Shown in pieces: positions 45,501-50,465 of a DNA stretch of 60,412 nucleotides. The DNA comes from JAXLWB01 sp046328715. GTDB taxonomy: Bacteria; Chloroflexota; Anaerolineae; Caldilineales; Caldilineaceae. Each line of letters starts with the position of its first letter. Position 1 is the first letter of the stretch. The stretch spans positions 1-60,412 of the forward strand of contig JAXLWB010000060.1 of assembly GCA_046328715.1 (NCBI GenBank). Direction: 5' to 3'. Made by a program: the position numbers and the translations under genes. Under the pieces are notes generated by a model. That model saw only the letters and a program-made list of their open reading frames with translations. It ran no database searches and was not told where the DNA came from.

Positions 45501-46373
45501 TGGACCTTCTATGTGACAGACAATTTCGTGGCTGATCCCAATGACACTGATGCTGGCGACACGACGGGAGATCTCTTCAGTTGGGGTCTGGAAGTCTGTG
45601 TGGACAATGGCAACCCACCTGGCCCAACAGCGACACCAGTGCCAACCTCCACACCAGAACCTCAGCCAACGGATGGTGGGCCTACGGGGGCAACGGCTGG
45701 TGAAACTGTCGTGGTTACCCCAACGACGGAAGTGTGCACGCTGACCGCTGATTCCTTCGAGGATGATGACAGTGCATTGAGCGCCAAAGCCTTTGATCTG
45801 GCGGCTGGCAGCAGCGCTGGTCATAACTTTGACCAGGTAGCGGACGCCGACTGGCAAGTCATCACCTTGACTGTTGGCTTGCAATATACCTTTACTGTGA
45901 ACGCAGTGGATTCGGCACAGGGTGCTTCGCTCTCGCTCTATCAGGCAGATGGAACCACGTTGATTCGCACGGCTGCTAATCAGATAAGCTATACACCCAC
46001 GAGCAGCGGGCGTTATTATCTGCGGATAACCTCCGATGCTGGCCTGGGTGCGAATCTCTGCCGCAGCGATTACAGCCTTGTGAGCGAAAGTCGCAACCCG
46101 AATGCGACCCCGGTGCCGCTGCCGACCGGAACGCCACAGCCACCAAATCACGTTGCGCCGCCGATCAGCGCCGCTGTCCTTGCGCCTGTGAGTGGCAGTG
46201 CGTTGACGAACACACAACCGATCACGGTGGTGGTGGGGTTGAATACGGAGAACACGATGCAGGCGGCAGCGCTGTTGGTCAATGGAAGCTGGCTGAACAG
46301 CTATGTTCCTGGACCGGGTGAGCAGGATGTGACCTGGCCGGTAAGCGGACCCGGCTGGTGCTGGCACTTATAG
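30579..46373 (+). CDS. Giant multidomain surface protein, copy 3 (main part, 5,264 codons before first frameshift)
   Basis: This is the only copy with an intact N-terminus. Rough residues: cytoplasmic MSNKR-SKFGRKS and hydrophobic anchor 14-36; LolA/LppX-like domain about 45-290 (GELWVDERGLPVRQKIF is typical); two membrane helices about 308-350; thrombospondin type-3 repeats 414-519; unassigned region; hydrophobic module 1091-1254; type-3 repeats 1481-1601; Ig-like 1728-1941; LamG 1989-2196; YWTD propeller 2371-2704; DUF11-like 2711-2828; three [propeller + 3 PPC] units 2838-4844; P/Homo-B 4846-5013; PT linker; PPC; start of Ig-like domains. The start has AAGGA eight bases upstream. The stop at 46,371 follows a two-base loss near 46,345 relative to copy 1; a further base is missing near 46,420, restoring the frame. 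The original gene almost certainly runs to 50,369. A surface adhesin or scaffold role is inferred. Confidence 0.88.
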   Translation: MSNKRTSKFGRKSVICAFILLLGLLVSQQWWGAIALATGAGRPLQAAAQVAQVWEKVRNSQQYDFSADVTVKTIPLATASNIGRFSKTDSLYLEGTNNLRKQNLQMALWGGGVSVADRANAYQVRVQDGNYQTRVGDGEWQASRENAVAFAPEGNFLAFLDMAKNVKLTSQPAPTSTEGKTGSLNDNLTAYAFDLDSQAYAQKLTSITQQQLVRSGELPIGAAIQVPDHLAKMSGTGELWVDERGLPVRQKIFLSMPPAPGSDNRSETEMDIYFSNYQLAPPLLASAPWLQPLLKPIAEIRPSEASTMAINFSLIALAFLALAALIRPNRTVQTVVTLVVVFCIVITPTLQAQASSIAIDRFTAQQDDQAATERQGAAEQKISESQRVAVAAAPYAPPEAALNLMAEAPALQSTTLDSDGDGLTDAQENLLGTNPHASDTDLDTIPDNVEVTGFNYAGKQWYGNPLLPDSNQDGAIDTQEWNPSAPDSDGDGSPDLYDFDDDGDGVPDALDISRLVGSKANDNSAITFTKDLPMQLNIGGLQANSYAFVDLQLRPTDANHLWYAFNVLNWPKDQKGNMQDWDGKTFFDVCKSAGGSNCNMSPDANGDIKVVPMLEVTIPDLSSLPRNPNGSLNSQLLEKYNISVQPAGNGSYYLYVPLNLVEDNLTGQKVAFQAQIVLQPGATVPTLPTRLVWSIHVLQEEFANEKDFQNAAPASLNRSTILHAYYDDFQLTGLNVREDHGVEMAIIYEDPASDPDVTEDDVLLQMMNGLDNSYMINRDCDLSDNAGNCVGNGQRDITIATLKQRWDRDSNSGITDSQRWGIPANRLRVETYSFAHADEATIMAGSQYAPAILNSRFSNTAATKPSLLFVRESRFRASNIDVRAGGSDSVNWVGRNVQLNLSAVPEMITGNYTLAPYRYDSGSNSWTRQTSQEVVKEIERRYPIDDSNTPAPSTVTSGEQMALIMVKVTGNNGTEAVLSQNGPSGLGSALTANGTIRLQAADIGDAGLQHIYQDALTAIGKMAPYLAKGTMLRSTGLSDAMWKKVTGNILFGIQMQTRGLSIKEWSKLNGNLQRLRAINTTEIATIARYRQVAVAPALVFFALGFFLTNVKGGQTAGEIMLSALTSVHDTVEAIANYRVVELTFKSLPYAQQLGGIQSAVLSFGHSLSSDVAKAGAVGAAIGIVVTWAFFFAAWGKGGISTDSVAFNTLLAGAIASTLVIVLTFFISLTVVGAIVLAIFGIFDLFALIACKAGAKKACDIGITAAITKVLTDWIYTGGMMIDTSGKPPIATVTDLNPRLTDPTRGLVAGNGVRFEVNIQTLVRHAAPEPGPVYHWDNFFTAEDIRSTSVQYALGPQQQKLKTALNQTYWNGWDVYSYNETEVPSPIVGWLVPIVKRIDLWRAIREDTLQSPVYPFAQPKINQNFPVTLSIGMALPTYNCWFGFCEHKVAQSSTAQNLSDAIVLDILPATLDGFVNWSELGAQIDQDGDGLTSLVDPNPLKWDSDSDGLPDGIERKYGYNPSQADVDNDGLLDPIELRFATNPRSADTDGDGISDKDEIEGYNMTFDGVTIRVTSNPTQRDSDTDGISDGAERRLNSINPARYPFNPNVFNESPARLYTTLSDEDRVLAVGASTTATTTVLNGTAVENSLVAAGVFTSSLPAQLGGASQTSNFTLLPSTSKDIVLNGTAGAANGTFNINTSVAADLVPVGSTQSGPIDDIILDNPVPFTIDSDPPSVPALTQGTFVQPGNTVIIGGTASDPTSYIAEVDVSVNGGAFSPATGTGVWAFPVDIPNQPSGIVPINVRAADAVNNTNSASYDLRIDGVAPTLSVVLTPGDVRQVRRNARGEWSLLLNGTVSDNLAGVESLTVQIGDSSNAIITATAINLGGAWSLDYPFDEPAFNAEAHPTGNYTLTVTARDNALPDGNPATQVIPFVIDMTPPTVTLLSHKDEMQLTDGAVLTGTVQDANSAVKSVDVAFVSANTVFSTGTTLLRLPLNDLPQSVVFENTASAQTRIYCLDDCPTSGIDGADGLAASFANNQLLRSFDPIDLPESGLTTALWFKTTCANCGLFSTVQGVYPAITEHDRELFLDTGKVCSSILVNATRETRCTAANIYADGNWHQVVHTLGVNGNALYVDGKLAASSPTTASTFSAQDGVLIGYAPAATSKFLTGVLDDIVIYEGALEPESAVALYRQWQPVAFSGNQWSVTVPNGLEGTYQVDMRAADTVGNYGDNRSEWRQLRAAIDTKLPSFDLKVAYAGSGSSATTIYSATVRDDNLSADNYKFACPLTPDQLRYATDPALLRFAGSGAEDLAEIAAQCTRPGFQSSLVAANACDEFGHCAAAIPPQSVAYIGTYQNTLSPFGSLPNAIERVNLSDPKNRVRLIERPGQLILDIAVDEAHGKLYWAEMVEGQYNQSAAIWRANLDGSSPEQLVNGLNAYAAEALQIAVDSAGNKLYWTQGYQLWWANLDGTFKQVVYSIPADPRYVGGALEIMQIGDVVVDNSNGHLYLSERRQRGDLAGYNSGIRDFGRIFRHTLIVAADLNGNNPAFVAGVGDGCTYANFYNNLGSGVGAGQQPTLCLTSGSDGFDVESLAVRNGTLYWSAIDADGVNAGVYGRAPISSTFKVAALGLSGNSHGLRTAPLPQMYIDGAAVGVFVGLDTQIVRGERDGSFTQFTTFVDNTPAAAGSSRRNSSTLSAFTVIETAQVVQQDADLAVGITAPSTVVVNGGSVRYDMTVRNDAALPALSTTLTMTLPQGASFASASRSCVDGGATVRCDFGSFDGLTQQSLSISLTIVTSSVHPLTTTVSVASSTLERNPANNSAVHSNITAAPNLSAFSGLPYIYYGNVTELTRVPLFGDYTSEPLFLSPSLAGSVLAADHVRNKLFLIDPLDKLVMMNPDGSGRVELANANPSGLSSSGRLHIAVDESTGRVYWSEIATFYLTTIKSAKPDGSDVQTVVSNVMDQRGLVVDPIRGKLFWVAGDTWQRQEFIYRSNLDGSNREIIYAASAGSQIRYLALDAYNQKLYWLDPATESGSLFWADADGGRVIALSGNLGSDARGLIVQPAENAIYYVSYTDLLRANLDGSNETTVANLSNRTYDGLRLPVDSNAFSPVLLTRPSGNLVLLSGTPFASPPCAVNDTHEPNNSAATATAIGVGNTTGALCKLRVSQPADIDFYTVTVPSGKQLNLTLSNLPADYNLYVQRAGVTVATSQNSGLTNETIAQPNYDSDGTYVVAVYSNLLGNNVNPYTLNVSLSEAPARTVFTNAECLAVDPNDAAGGAGNYQQSQATPLSVGTPITGALCYENDVDFFSFNAVAGQTFSFDLPMRPAAYELHLYRPNGSFFNAWNPSGFNQSVILDASGQWAVAVRMPNLTPTLATYQLLVKDDTCSLNDAWEPNNTAVQAASLSSNRVSATLCNANDADFYYFSATAGQRLTLNYPVNNAGGALRLLDANGVEQGRVLPGNQGNFVLGTGNYTLATNNGALATNDAAYNFQWLINAPQPATGTDYIYLGNLPHLLRVALSGDHAIEALSIAGAGPNQVRGAGYPMVTNATRDQLYLVDSTETALISTTTSGITSTVLIANANPDGVGAINNGIALDEMTGQIFWTQPVGAVASTASQILRGNLDGSGSPVQIKQILNQNGLLIDPVQGDLYWVANNAILRSKQDGSAEVTVRAAISGQQIANLTLDPLARQLYWIDTQQNQLVRRFLLDGSETTLVSGLSSPHGVVLRSERNELYYTSGDALLRANLDGSNPVQIATLSGQYNGPWNLNPNSNFPAPIGPPLSNMVLATGAPLLNPCTLADGNEPNNDAGTATALSVVTQTVAYGAICGNYGDVDYYKVSVADRKTLSVTLSELPANYRVIVQSPLGVNQAFSDNDGLADEVVAVSNSSGATLDYTVIVMGYGPVNNNRYKLTLELGDVPPPPNPDDLQCGAVDNYDAPGVGNGTLATATSLSFGTSYAAALCYSNDVDMYAFDGLAGQSIKIDLPVRPDNYDLTLYSPAGTQSAVISSTTSPAYADSIVLNASGRYTVAVSFPNLTPTTNQYQLLVTDENCVASDNNEPNNSQAFAKVLSNGSRVRATLCSASDVDLYQVSATTGQQLTVNYPANATGATLRVVPAAGGADLGVVTAGNQGIFTVPANGDYLLRVENNSLSGSALPYLFEVLLGSPTSPTSGSPYVYYSRVSDLIRTSLVTGTVEPILLPNTFTGGTVLAADSVRSKLYVLDYSERIVRANPDGTAAQVVVADTGPGVLRPTESLAVDERSGHIYWTQASFGVVSDIRSANADGSNVQTVITGVVDDHGLTIDPVAGRIYWAQTTLYNGAIVDHIRRSNLDGSNAQTIYAAPEGRQIRELTVDPFAQTLYWRDPTQNQLQQIPADGGDVTTIATVTGARGFVVRPLLNELYFVADSQLWRSDRNGNNPVSIARLDGDYSGVSNLDSNVFYPTVLTPPGSNLALANSVPFEQPCSAVDIYEPNDTMATAASITTGTLTAALCTASLTQNDLYDYYKLTVADGRQISVTLTNLPQDYSLVLIAGSVGVGWSYNSGTVDEFLTHINRSGSPVVYTILVSRGGANSSRLPYTLTVEEGAAPPPPPPPAPPADACAPYDVYDQPGYLGNQTRDAATLIGFNTPITAALCYSGDKDYYAFDGVVGQNVTIDLPVRPADYYVSIYDPNGNYVNGIFPGSWLNYGDKLTLNSAGRWTLVVWYPNLQPTTSQYQLLLSVNTACSGLDPYEPNNDEFAPHQILTRTVTLRTMLCETGDDDWYSFPMSVGDHIYITPRSLVPGMRIAIGFPSGGVGFIDGAYDYIATSAGDFRLGIYPPQNNTTENLPYEYNIEIVAPPAPTPLPNNWSCSVYPSSDIPKHIGDLMTLASTVSVPVSGTVTHIGLKDITFDHGGLWNLSFGLGAPDGTVKDLFAFDDYGFYTWCGGSNCKLSLDDAAQAGLHPPQFPNNGGTFRPSRSALAEFNGKASNGTWTFYVTDNFVADPNDTDAGDTTGDLFSWGLEVCVDNGNPPGPTATPVPTSTPEPQPTDGGPTGATAGETVVVTPTTEVCTLTADSFEDDDSALSAKAFDLAAGSSAGHNFDQVADADWQVITLTVGLQYTFTVNAVDSAQGASLSLYQADGTTLIRTAANQISYTPTSSGRYYLRITSDAGLGANLCRSDYSLVSESRNPNATPVPLPTGTPQPPNHVAPPISAAVLAPVSGSALTNTQPITVVVGLNTENTMQAAALLVNGSWLNSYVPGPGEQDVTWPVSGPGWCWHL
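30712..31440 (+). other. LolA/LppX-like N-terminal domain of copy 3
   Basis: Directly after the anchor comes AAAQVAQVWEKVRNSQQYDF, followed by beta-rich sequence and GTGELWVDERGLPVRQKIF, then MDIYFSNYQLAP. This order (initial helix, long half-barrel, 'ELWVDExGLPVR') is that of LolA/LppX/LprG-type lipid-binding domains. It would sit just outside the membrane between the N-terminal anchor and the paired helices at about 31,500-31,635. Confidence 0.55.
33850..34430 (+). other. Hydrophobic module inside copy 3
   Basis: Apolar runs include ALVFFALGFFLTN, AIGIVVTWAFFFAAW and about 43 residues from TLLAGAIASTLVIVLTF to FDLFALIAC, ending with KAGAKKACDIGITAA. Three to four spanning helices are plausible. 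The second half is highly conserved with copy 2 whereas the preceding 250 residues are not, so it is under constraint. Confidence 0.7.
39090..45110 (+). repeat. Three tandem [propeller + 3 PPC] units in copy 3
   Basis: Units start near 39,090, 41,095 and 43,110 (about 2.0 kb each), with the same internal order as in copy 2. The second and third units correspond to the part of copy 1 at 1-3880. Each PPC domain has a Cys pair and the EPNN or YDxPG opening. The last unit has a distinctive second PPC (YDQPG, DYYVSIYDPNGNYVNGIFPG) that is nearly invariant across all three copies. Confidence 0.8.
45115..45615 (+). other. P/Homo-B-like domain of copy 3
   Basis: The segment runs from NNWSCSVYPSSDIPKHIGD through VPVSGTVTHIGLKDITFDHG, LSFGLGAPDGT and FNGKASNGTWTFYVTD to SWGLEVCVD. 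The order fits a proprotein-convertase P domain (beta jellyroll; 'I-H-L-L-SP-GT' type core and 'G-xW-L-x-V-D' core). Such domains normally follow a subtilisin-like protease, which is absent here. Confidence 0.7.
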
Positions 46374-46427
46374 CCTGACGGCGCTGATAACCGACAGTGT
46401 TGGCTTGACCGCCACCAGCCAGCGAAT

Positions 46428-46688
46428 GTGGTCTATGTTGACTTGGCTGGACCCAATGTGACCGTCGTCTCCGAGACCATCACGCTAGCAAAGCTGGCGA
46501 GCGATGGCAGCTACCCGCTGCAAGGGACAGCGAGCGACGACAGCCAGGTCGATACGGTCGAAGTGCGGCTGGACGGTGGCGACTGGCAACGAGCAGCGCT
46601 CAACGGTGGCAACTGGAGCTTCACCCTGGCTCCGATCTCCCTGGCTAACCCGGATGGCGGCACGCTGGCCATCGACGCGGGCCACTGA
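46428..46688 (+). pseudogene. Copy 3 continuation, segment between two frameshifts
   Basis: This is an Ig-like segment (YVDLAGPNVTVVSETITLAK, then DSQVDTVEVRLDGGDW) in the same frame as the main part of copy 3 after its two compensating indels near 46,345 and 46,420. It ends at a premature stop because two bases are missing near 46,672 compared with copy 1 (GAAGCGCGGG there, GACGCGGG here). It should be read as part of the giant gene, not as a separate gene. Confidence 0.7.
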
Positions 46689-49600
46689 CAAGGCTGGACG
46701 CAGCGCCGATACCGCCAACGTGGTCGTGGATGTGACAGCACCGGAGCTCTTCACGGCCACCACCAGTTTGCTCGGCGGTGCCCTCATCTCACCCTCGCAG
46801 GTGGTGACTGAGTTAAACGCACGGATTAGCTGGCCAGCGGTTGCGGGTGCGGTGAGTGTCTATGCTGGTTGGACCGTGTCACCCACGGCAACACTGAACA
46901 CGCTCACCACTTACGGTGCTGTGGCAGGCAACCACGACCAGGCGCTGCCCGAAGGCAGTGTGCGCTACGCCCATGTGGTGGCAGTCGATGGGGTGGGCAA
47001 CCAGCGGGAGTACAGCGTCGGTCCCTTCTACTTTGACAGCGCTCAGACCCCCGACGCCATCGCCGACCTCAACCACGAGGATTGGCTCGACAGCGGCGGC
47101 AAACAGGTCGGGCAGATGAGTACGGCCGAACACGGGACACAGAAACTCTTTGCGGGCTGGGATGCCAGCCAGTTGCGGCTGCGCTGGGAGGGTGCCAACC
47201 TGAGCAGCGACGGCGACCTTTATCTCTACCTTGGCACGGGCAGTGGCGGCACAACTGACCTCTACAACCCCTATGGTCCCAGCCAAAGTGGTGTGTTACC
47301 CTTTGCTGCCAACTATCTGGTGCGTCTCTCGGATGGCATCACCCCGACACTGCTCGCCTACAGCGGCAGTTGGATAACGCAGACCGAAGTGGCTGCCTTG
47401 AGCAACGGCACGCTCAACGATGTTGTGTTGTCCTTTGCCGACTTGGGTATCAGCAACCCAGCAGGAACAACCCTCAAAGTCTTAGGGGTAGCCTCGACCA
47501 AAGATGCGCTCAACGTCTGGGCGACTCTCCCGGACAAGAATCTGGGGCAGAGCTGGAACCAGTTCATCCAGTTTAGTTCGCTCGGGTCAGGGATTGTGCC
47601 GTCGGCTGGGGTATGGGCGGATGCCCAACTTGAGGCGAAAGTGCTCGCTAGTCCGGCAGCGGGTGTGGTAGGGGCAGGTGACAGCGTTAGCCTGACCGTT
47701 GCCGTGCAAAATGTGGGCAGTGCCTCGCTGCCCCAGTTGAGTGTGAACGGAAGCACTTCAGGTGGCGCAACGCTCAACAACGCCCCGCAGACGGCAAACA
47801 ACCTGCCGGTTTCGGGCACGGTCGAGTTGACCCTGAACGGCACGATTAATGCTGACGGTGCTATCGTGCTGACCCTGGCCGATAGCTACCACCGAGCCTA
47901 CCAGCTGACCACGCTGGACTACACGGTTGACCTCACCCCGCCGAGCAATGTGACGGTCGCCAGCAGCTACGCCAACCCAGGCAGCAACACCGCCTACGGC
48001 TTTGCCCAGGACGAGTCGTCCATTCGCCGCTTCGACCTGGAAGTCAACGGCACGCTCACCGCTTGTACTCCATTCGGCTTTGCCTATCAATGTTTGTGGG
48101 ATGCGGGCAGCGCCACGGAGGGCAGCAGCTTCAGCCTGCGTGGCAAAGCCACGGACAGCTACGGCAACGAAGCCTGGAGTGACGTGAAATCGGTGCAGGT
48201 CGACAGCACGCCTCCGACCCTGGCCCTCTCAGCCGCCAGCCAAACTGCCCTGAGTGATGGACGACTGAGCAATGCCGAACTGGGGTTGACTGGTTCCTTG
48301 ACCGACACGGTCGCCGCCAACAGTGCCCAGTTGTGCAGTGACGGTAACAACTGTACCGCACAAGCGGTCCTGGCCGACGGCAGTTGGACCCTTTTCGCCC
48401 CCACCTTGGGTGACGGTGTGACCACAACCCTGAGCATCGTCGGCGATGATGTGGCAGGCAACCTCAGCCAGCCGTTGACCAAGACAGTGCTAGTCGATTC
48501 GGTTGCGCCCGTCTTTGGTCCCACCACCATCAACCAGGGGGTCTTCATCTCGAATGTCGCTGTGCTGCTCGGCTATGGCACAGTGAGCGATGGCGATGGG
48601 GTGGCCGGTGTACAACTCTATGTCGTGCGCCCGGATGGCAGCAGCACGATTGTGCCAGCAACGCTCAATGGCGCAAACTGGACCGGCAGCTTCCTCTTCG
48701 ACCAGGTCGGTGTCTACCAGGTGGTGGCCGTGGCGACTGACTTGGCGGGCAATCAGGCGACGCAGGTGGTGGGTGAAGTCACCGCCCAGTTCGCTGTCAT
48801 TCCGCCACAGAGTTATCTGCTGACGGTGCGTGTGGTGGGCAGTGGTGTGGTCACACCGAGCCTGAGCAGCTACATCTCGGGAACGGTGGTGCCGATTACA
48901 GCGACTGCCAACCCTGGCTGGTCGTTTGCCGCCTGGTCGGGGGCTGTGGTGACGACAACCAACCCGACCAGCCTCAAGCTGGATGCGGACAAGACTATCA
49001 CCGCCACCTTCACCCAGAACAGCTACACCGTCACCAGCGCCGCAGTCGGGAATGGCACGATTCAAATCGCACCGCAGCAGAGCAGCTACCGCTACGGTGA
49101 TGTGATTACCCTGACCGCCACCGCCGCTACGGGCAGTGCCTTCAGCGGTTGGAGTGGTGATTTGGTGAGTAGCAGCAACCCCGTGACGTTGACCGTCACC
49201 AGCAACAAGGCCATCACCGGCAGCTTTGCACTGCAAAGCTACACCCTGACCCTCAACCAGATGGGCACGGGCACTGGCACGCTGAGCAACACACCGAGCG
49301 GCACCAGCTTCGCCTACGGCACAGTGGTGACCGTGACCGCCACCGCCAACGCCAACTCGTTCTTTGCTGGCTGGAGTGGCGCCGTGACCAGCAGCAGCAA
49401 CGCAGTGACACTGACGATGGACAGCCACAAAACGCTGACCGCCACCTTCAGCCGCCTCAGTGACTACACGCTGACTGTGAACATCGTGGGCAACGGGTTG
49501 GTGACACCGACCACGAGTAGCTACCTCTCTGGCACGGTGGTACCGATCACCGCCACCGCCGCCACGGGCTGGAGCTTCACTGGCTGGAGTGGTGACCTGA

Positions 49601-50061
49601 GTGGCAACAGCAGCCCAACCAGCATCACGCTGAACAGCAACAAAGTGGTTACCGCCACCTTCACGCAGGATGTCGTGGTGCCGTCTGGTGACATCAATGG
49701 CGACGCCTCGGTCAATGTGATTGACTTGCAGTTGACGATTAACATGATTCAGGCTGGCAGCCAACCCAACACCACGCTCTACGCCCTTGAGTGGTGGCAG
49801 CGTGCCGACTTGAACCACGACAGCCAGTGGAATGTGCTTGACCTACAGCTGTTGATTAACCTGATCTTCGCTGCCAATGCAGCCTTGGTTGCACCGCAGG
49901 ACAGACTGGGCACCCAAGGAGTGGGCAACACGGTGACGACGGGGTTGGAGACGAGTGGCAGCTTCTCACTCTTGCTGGACAACAGCGACGCCATCGCCTC
50001 GGTCAGTTGCACTTTACCTATGACGCCTCACTGGGCATCCAAATCACCGGTGTCCAGGTGA
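46504..50061 (+). CDS. Copy 3 continuation: C-terminal modules of the giant protein
   Basis: The open frame starts at 46,504, but its first 60 codons are out of the gene's frame; genuine homology begins near 46,690 (TDKAGRSADTA). Contents: end of the Ig-like segment; a domain matching copies 1 and 2 (about 46,750-47,060); a DOMON/CBM9-like domain (DLNHEDWLDSGGKQVGQM...KLFAGWDASQLRLRW, about 47,055-47,630); a CARDB-like domain (to 47,945); Ig-like domains (to 48,820); four InlB-type B repeats with the FSGWSGDL / FTGWSGDL signature (48,820-49,670); a dockerin (49,680-49,880); and the start of the cohesin-like domain. The frame is lost at about 50,001, where one base is missing (CCTCGGTC against CCTCCGGTC in copy 2). 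Confidence 0.8.
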   Translation: MAATRCKGQRATTARSIRSKCGWTVATGNEQRSTVATGASPWLRSPWLTRMAARWPSTRATDKAGRSADTANVVVDVTAPELFTATTSLLGGALISPSQVVTELNARISWPAVAGAVSVYAGWTVSPTATLNTLTTYGAVAGNHDQALPEGSVRYAHVVAVDGVGNQREYSVGPFYFDSAQTPDAIADLNHEDWLDSGGKQVGQMSTAEHGTQKLFAGWDASQLRLRWEGANLSSDGDLYLYLGTGSGGTTDLYNPYGPSQSGVLPFAANYLVRLSDGITPTLLAYSGSWITQTEVAALSNGTLNDVVLSFADLGISNPAGTTLKVLGVASTKDALNVWATLPDKNLGQSWNQFIQFSSLGSGIVPSAGVWADAQLEAKVLASPAAGVVGAGDSVSLTVAVQNVGSASLPQLSVNGSTSGGATLNNAPQTANNLPVSGTVELTLNGTINADGAIVLTLADSYHRAYQLTTLDYTVDLTPPSNVTVASSYANPGSNTAYGFAQDESSIRRFDLEVNGTLTACTPFGFAYQCLWDAGSATEGSSFSLRGKATDSYGNEAWSDVKSVQVDSTPPTLALSAASQTALSDGRLSNAELGLTGSLTDTVAANSAQLCSDGNNCTAQAVLADGSWTLFAPTLGDGVTTTLSIVGDDVAGNLSQPLTKTVLVDSVAPVFGPTTINQGVFISNVAVLLGYGTVSDGDGVAGVQLYVVRPDGSSTIVPATLNGANWTGSFLFDQVGVYQVVAVATDLAGNQATQVVGEVTAQFAVIPPQSYLLTVRVVGSGVVTPSLSSYISGTVVPITATANPGWSFAAWSGAVVTTTNPTSLKLDADKTITATFTQNSYTVTSAAVGNGTIQIAPQQSSYRYGDVITLTATAATGSAFSGWSGDLVSSSNPVTLTVTSNKAITGSFALQSYTLTLNQMGTGTGTLSNTPSGTSFAYGTVVTVTATANANSFFAGWSGAVTSSSNAVTLTMDSHKTLTATFSRLSDYTLTVNIVGNGLVTPTTSSYLSGTVVPITATAATGWSFTGWSGDLSGNSSPTSITLNSNKVVTATFTQDVVVPSGDINGDASVNVIDLQLTINMIQAGSQPNTTLYALEWWQRADLNHDSQWNVLDLQLLINLIFAANAALVAPQDRLGTQGVGNTVTTGLETSGSFSLLLDNSDAIASVSCTLPMTPHWASKSPVSR

Positions 50062-50369
50062 CCGAGCGCATGAGTGGCTTCACTGCCGTGGGCAGTGGCT
50101 TTGCGACGGGTGATGCCCACCTGCGCGGCTATCAGGTACTCTTCTACAACCTGGACCGCTTGAACATCCCACCTGGCAGTGGTGCGATTCTCACCATCTC
50201 CTACACCACACCCCCCAACACTACCGGAAGCACACCCGTGCACTTCACCGGTGCCCTACTCGTGACCGCTGCCGCACAGCCGCTGAGCACGACCCCGGTC
50301 GATGGCTCGCTGACGGTCAATCCACCGGATGCGGGACACACCCTCTACCTGCCAGTGGTCCAAAGGTAG
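50007..50369 (+). CDS. Copy 3 continuation: last 120 codons (cohesin-like domain and LPVV tail)
   Basis: After the one-base loss near 50,001 the original frame continues as HFTYDASLGIQITGVQVTER, then ILTISYTTPPNTTGSTPVHF, and ends HTLYLPVVQR. It matches the intact copy 2 end at 29,500-29,865. No ribosome-binding site precedes its first Met, so it is not an independent gene. The LPVV-x-R/K ending is shared with copy 2. Confidence 0.7.
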   Translation: MHFTYDASLGIQITGVQVTERMSGFTAVGSGFATGDAHLRGYQVLFYNLDRLNIPPGSGAILTISYTTPPNTTGSTPVHFTGALLVTAAAQPLSTTPVDGSLTVNPPDAGHTLYLPVVQR

Positions 50370-50386
50370 GTCCGTGGGTCAGTAAG

Positions 50387-50437
50387 TCAGTAGAACAGTA
50401 AGACAGTAAAGTAGTTACTGTCTTACTGTTCTACTGA
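50387..50437. terminator. Bidirectional hairpin between copy 3 and the lipoprotein gene
   Basis: A 23-bp perfect stem (50,387-50,409 and 50,415-50,437) with a five-base loop lies 17 bases after the copy 3 stop and just before the stop of the convergent lipoprotein gene. The arms consist of octamer-period units (AGTAGAAC, AGTAAGAC, AGTAAAGT). Its position suits a terminator for both genes. A degraded equivalent follows copy 1 (9100-9165). Confidence 0.7.
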
Positions 50438-50465
50438 TTCACTCTCCTTCCCCTGAGATAGTCTC

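Larger units (their letters stand above)
46198..50390 (+). repeat. Tract of copy 3 nearly identical to copy 1 (4964-9110)
   Basis: Upstream of 46,198 the two copies are diverged. From GCGTTGACGAACACACAACC onward they are almost identical through the stop codon and into the terminator repeat, except for indels: many in copy 1 beyond 5850, and a few in copy 3. The sharp edge suggests recent gene conversion or a collapsed or misplaced assembly repeat. Confidence 0.75.

Noticed and set aside
46330..46430. Programmed frameshifting in copy 3
   Set aside because: There is no slippery heptamer with a downstream structure at the site, and copy 1 has the intact frame with extra bases. Small deletions or sequence errors explain it better.
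50007..50369. Independent small gene at the end of the array
   Set aside because: It is the in-frame end of copy 3 after a one-base loss, without its own ribosome-binding site, and matches the last codons of copy 2.
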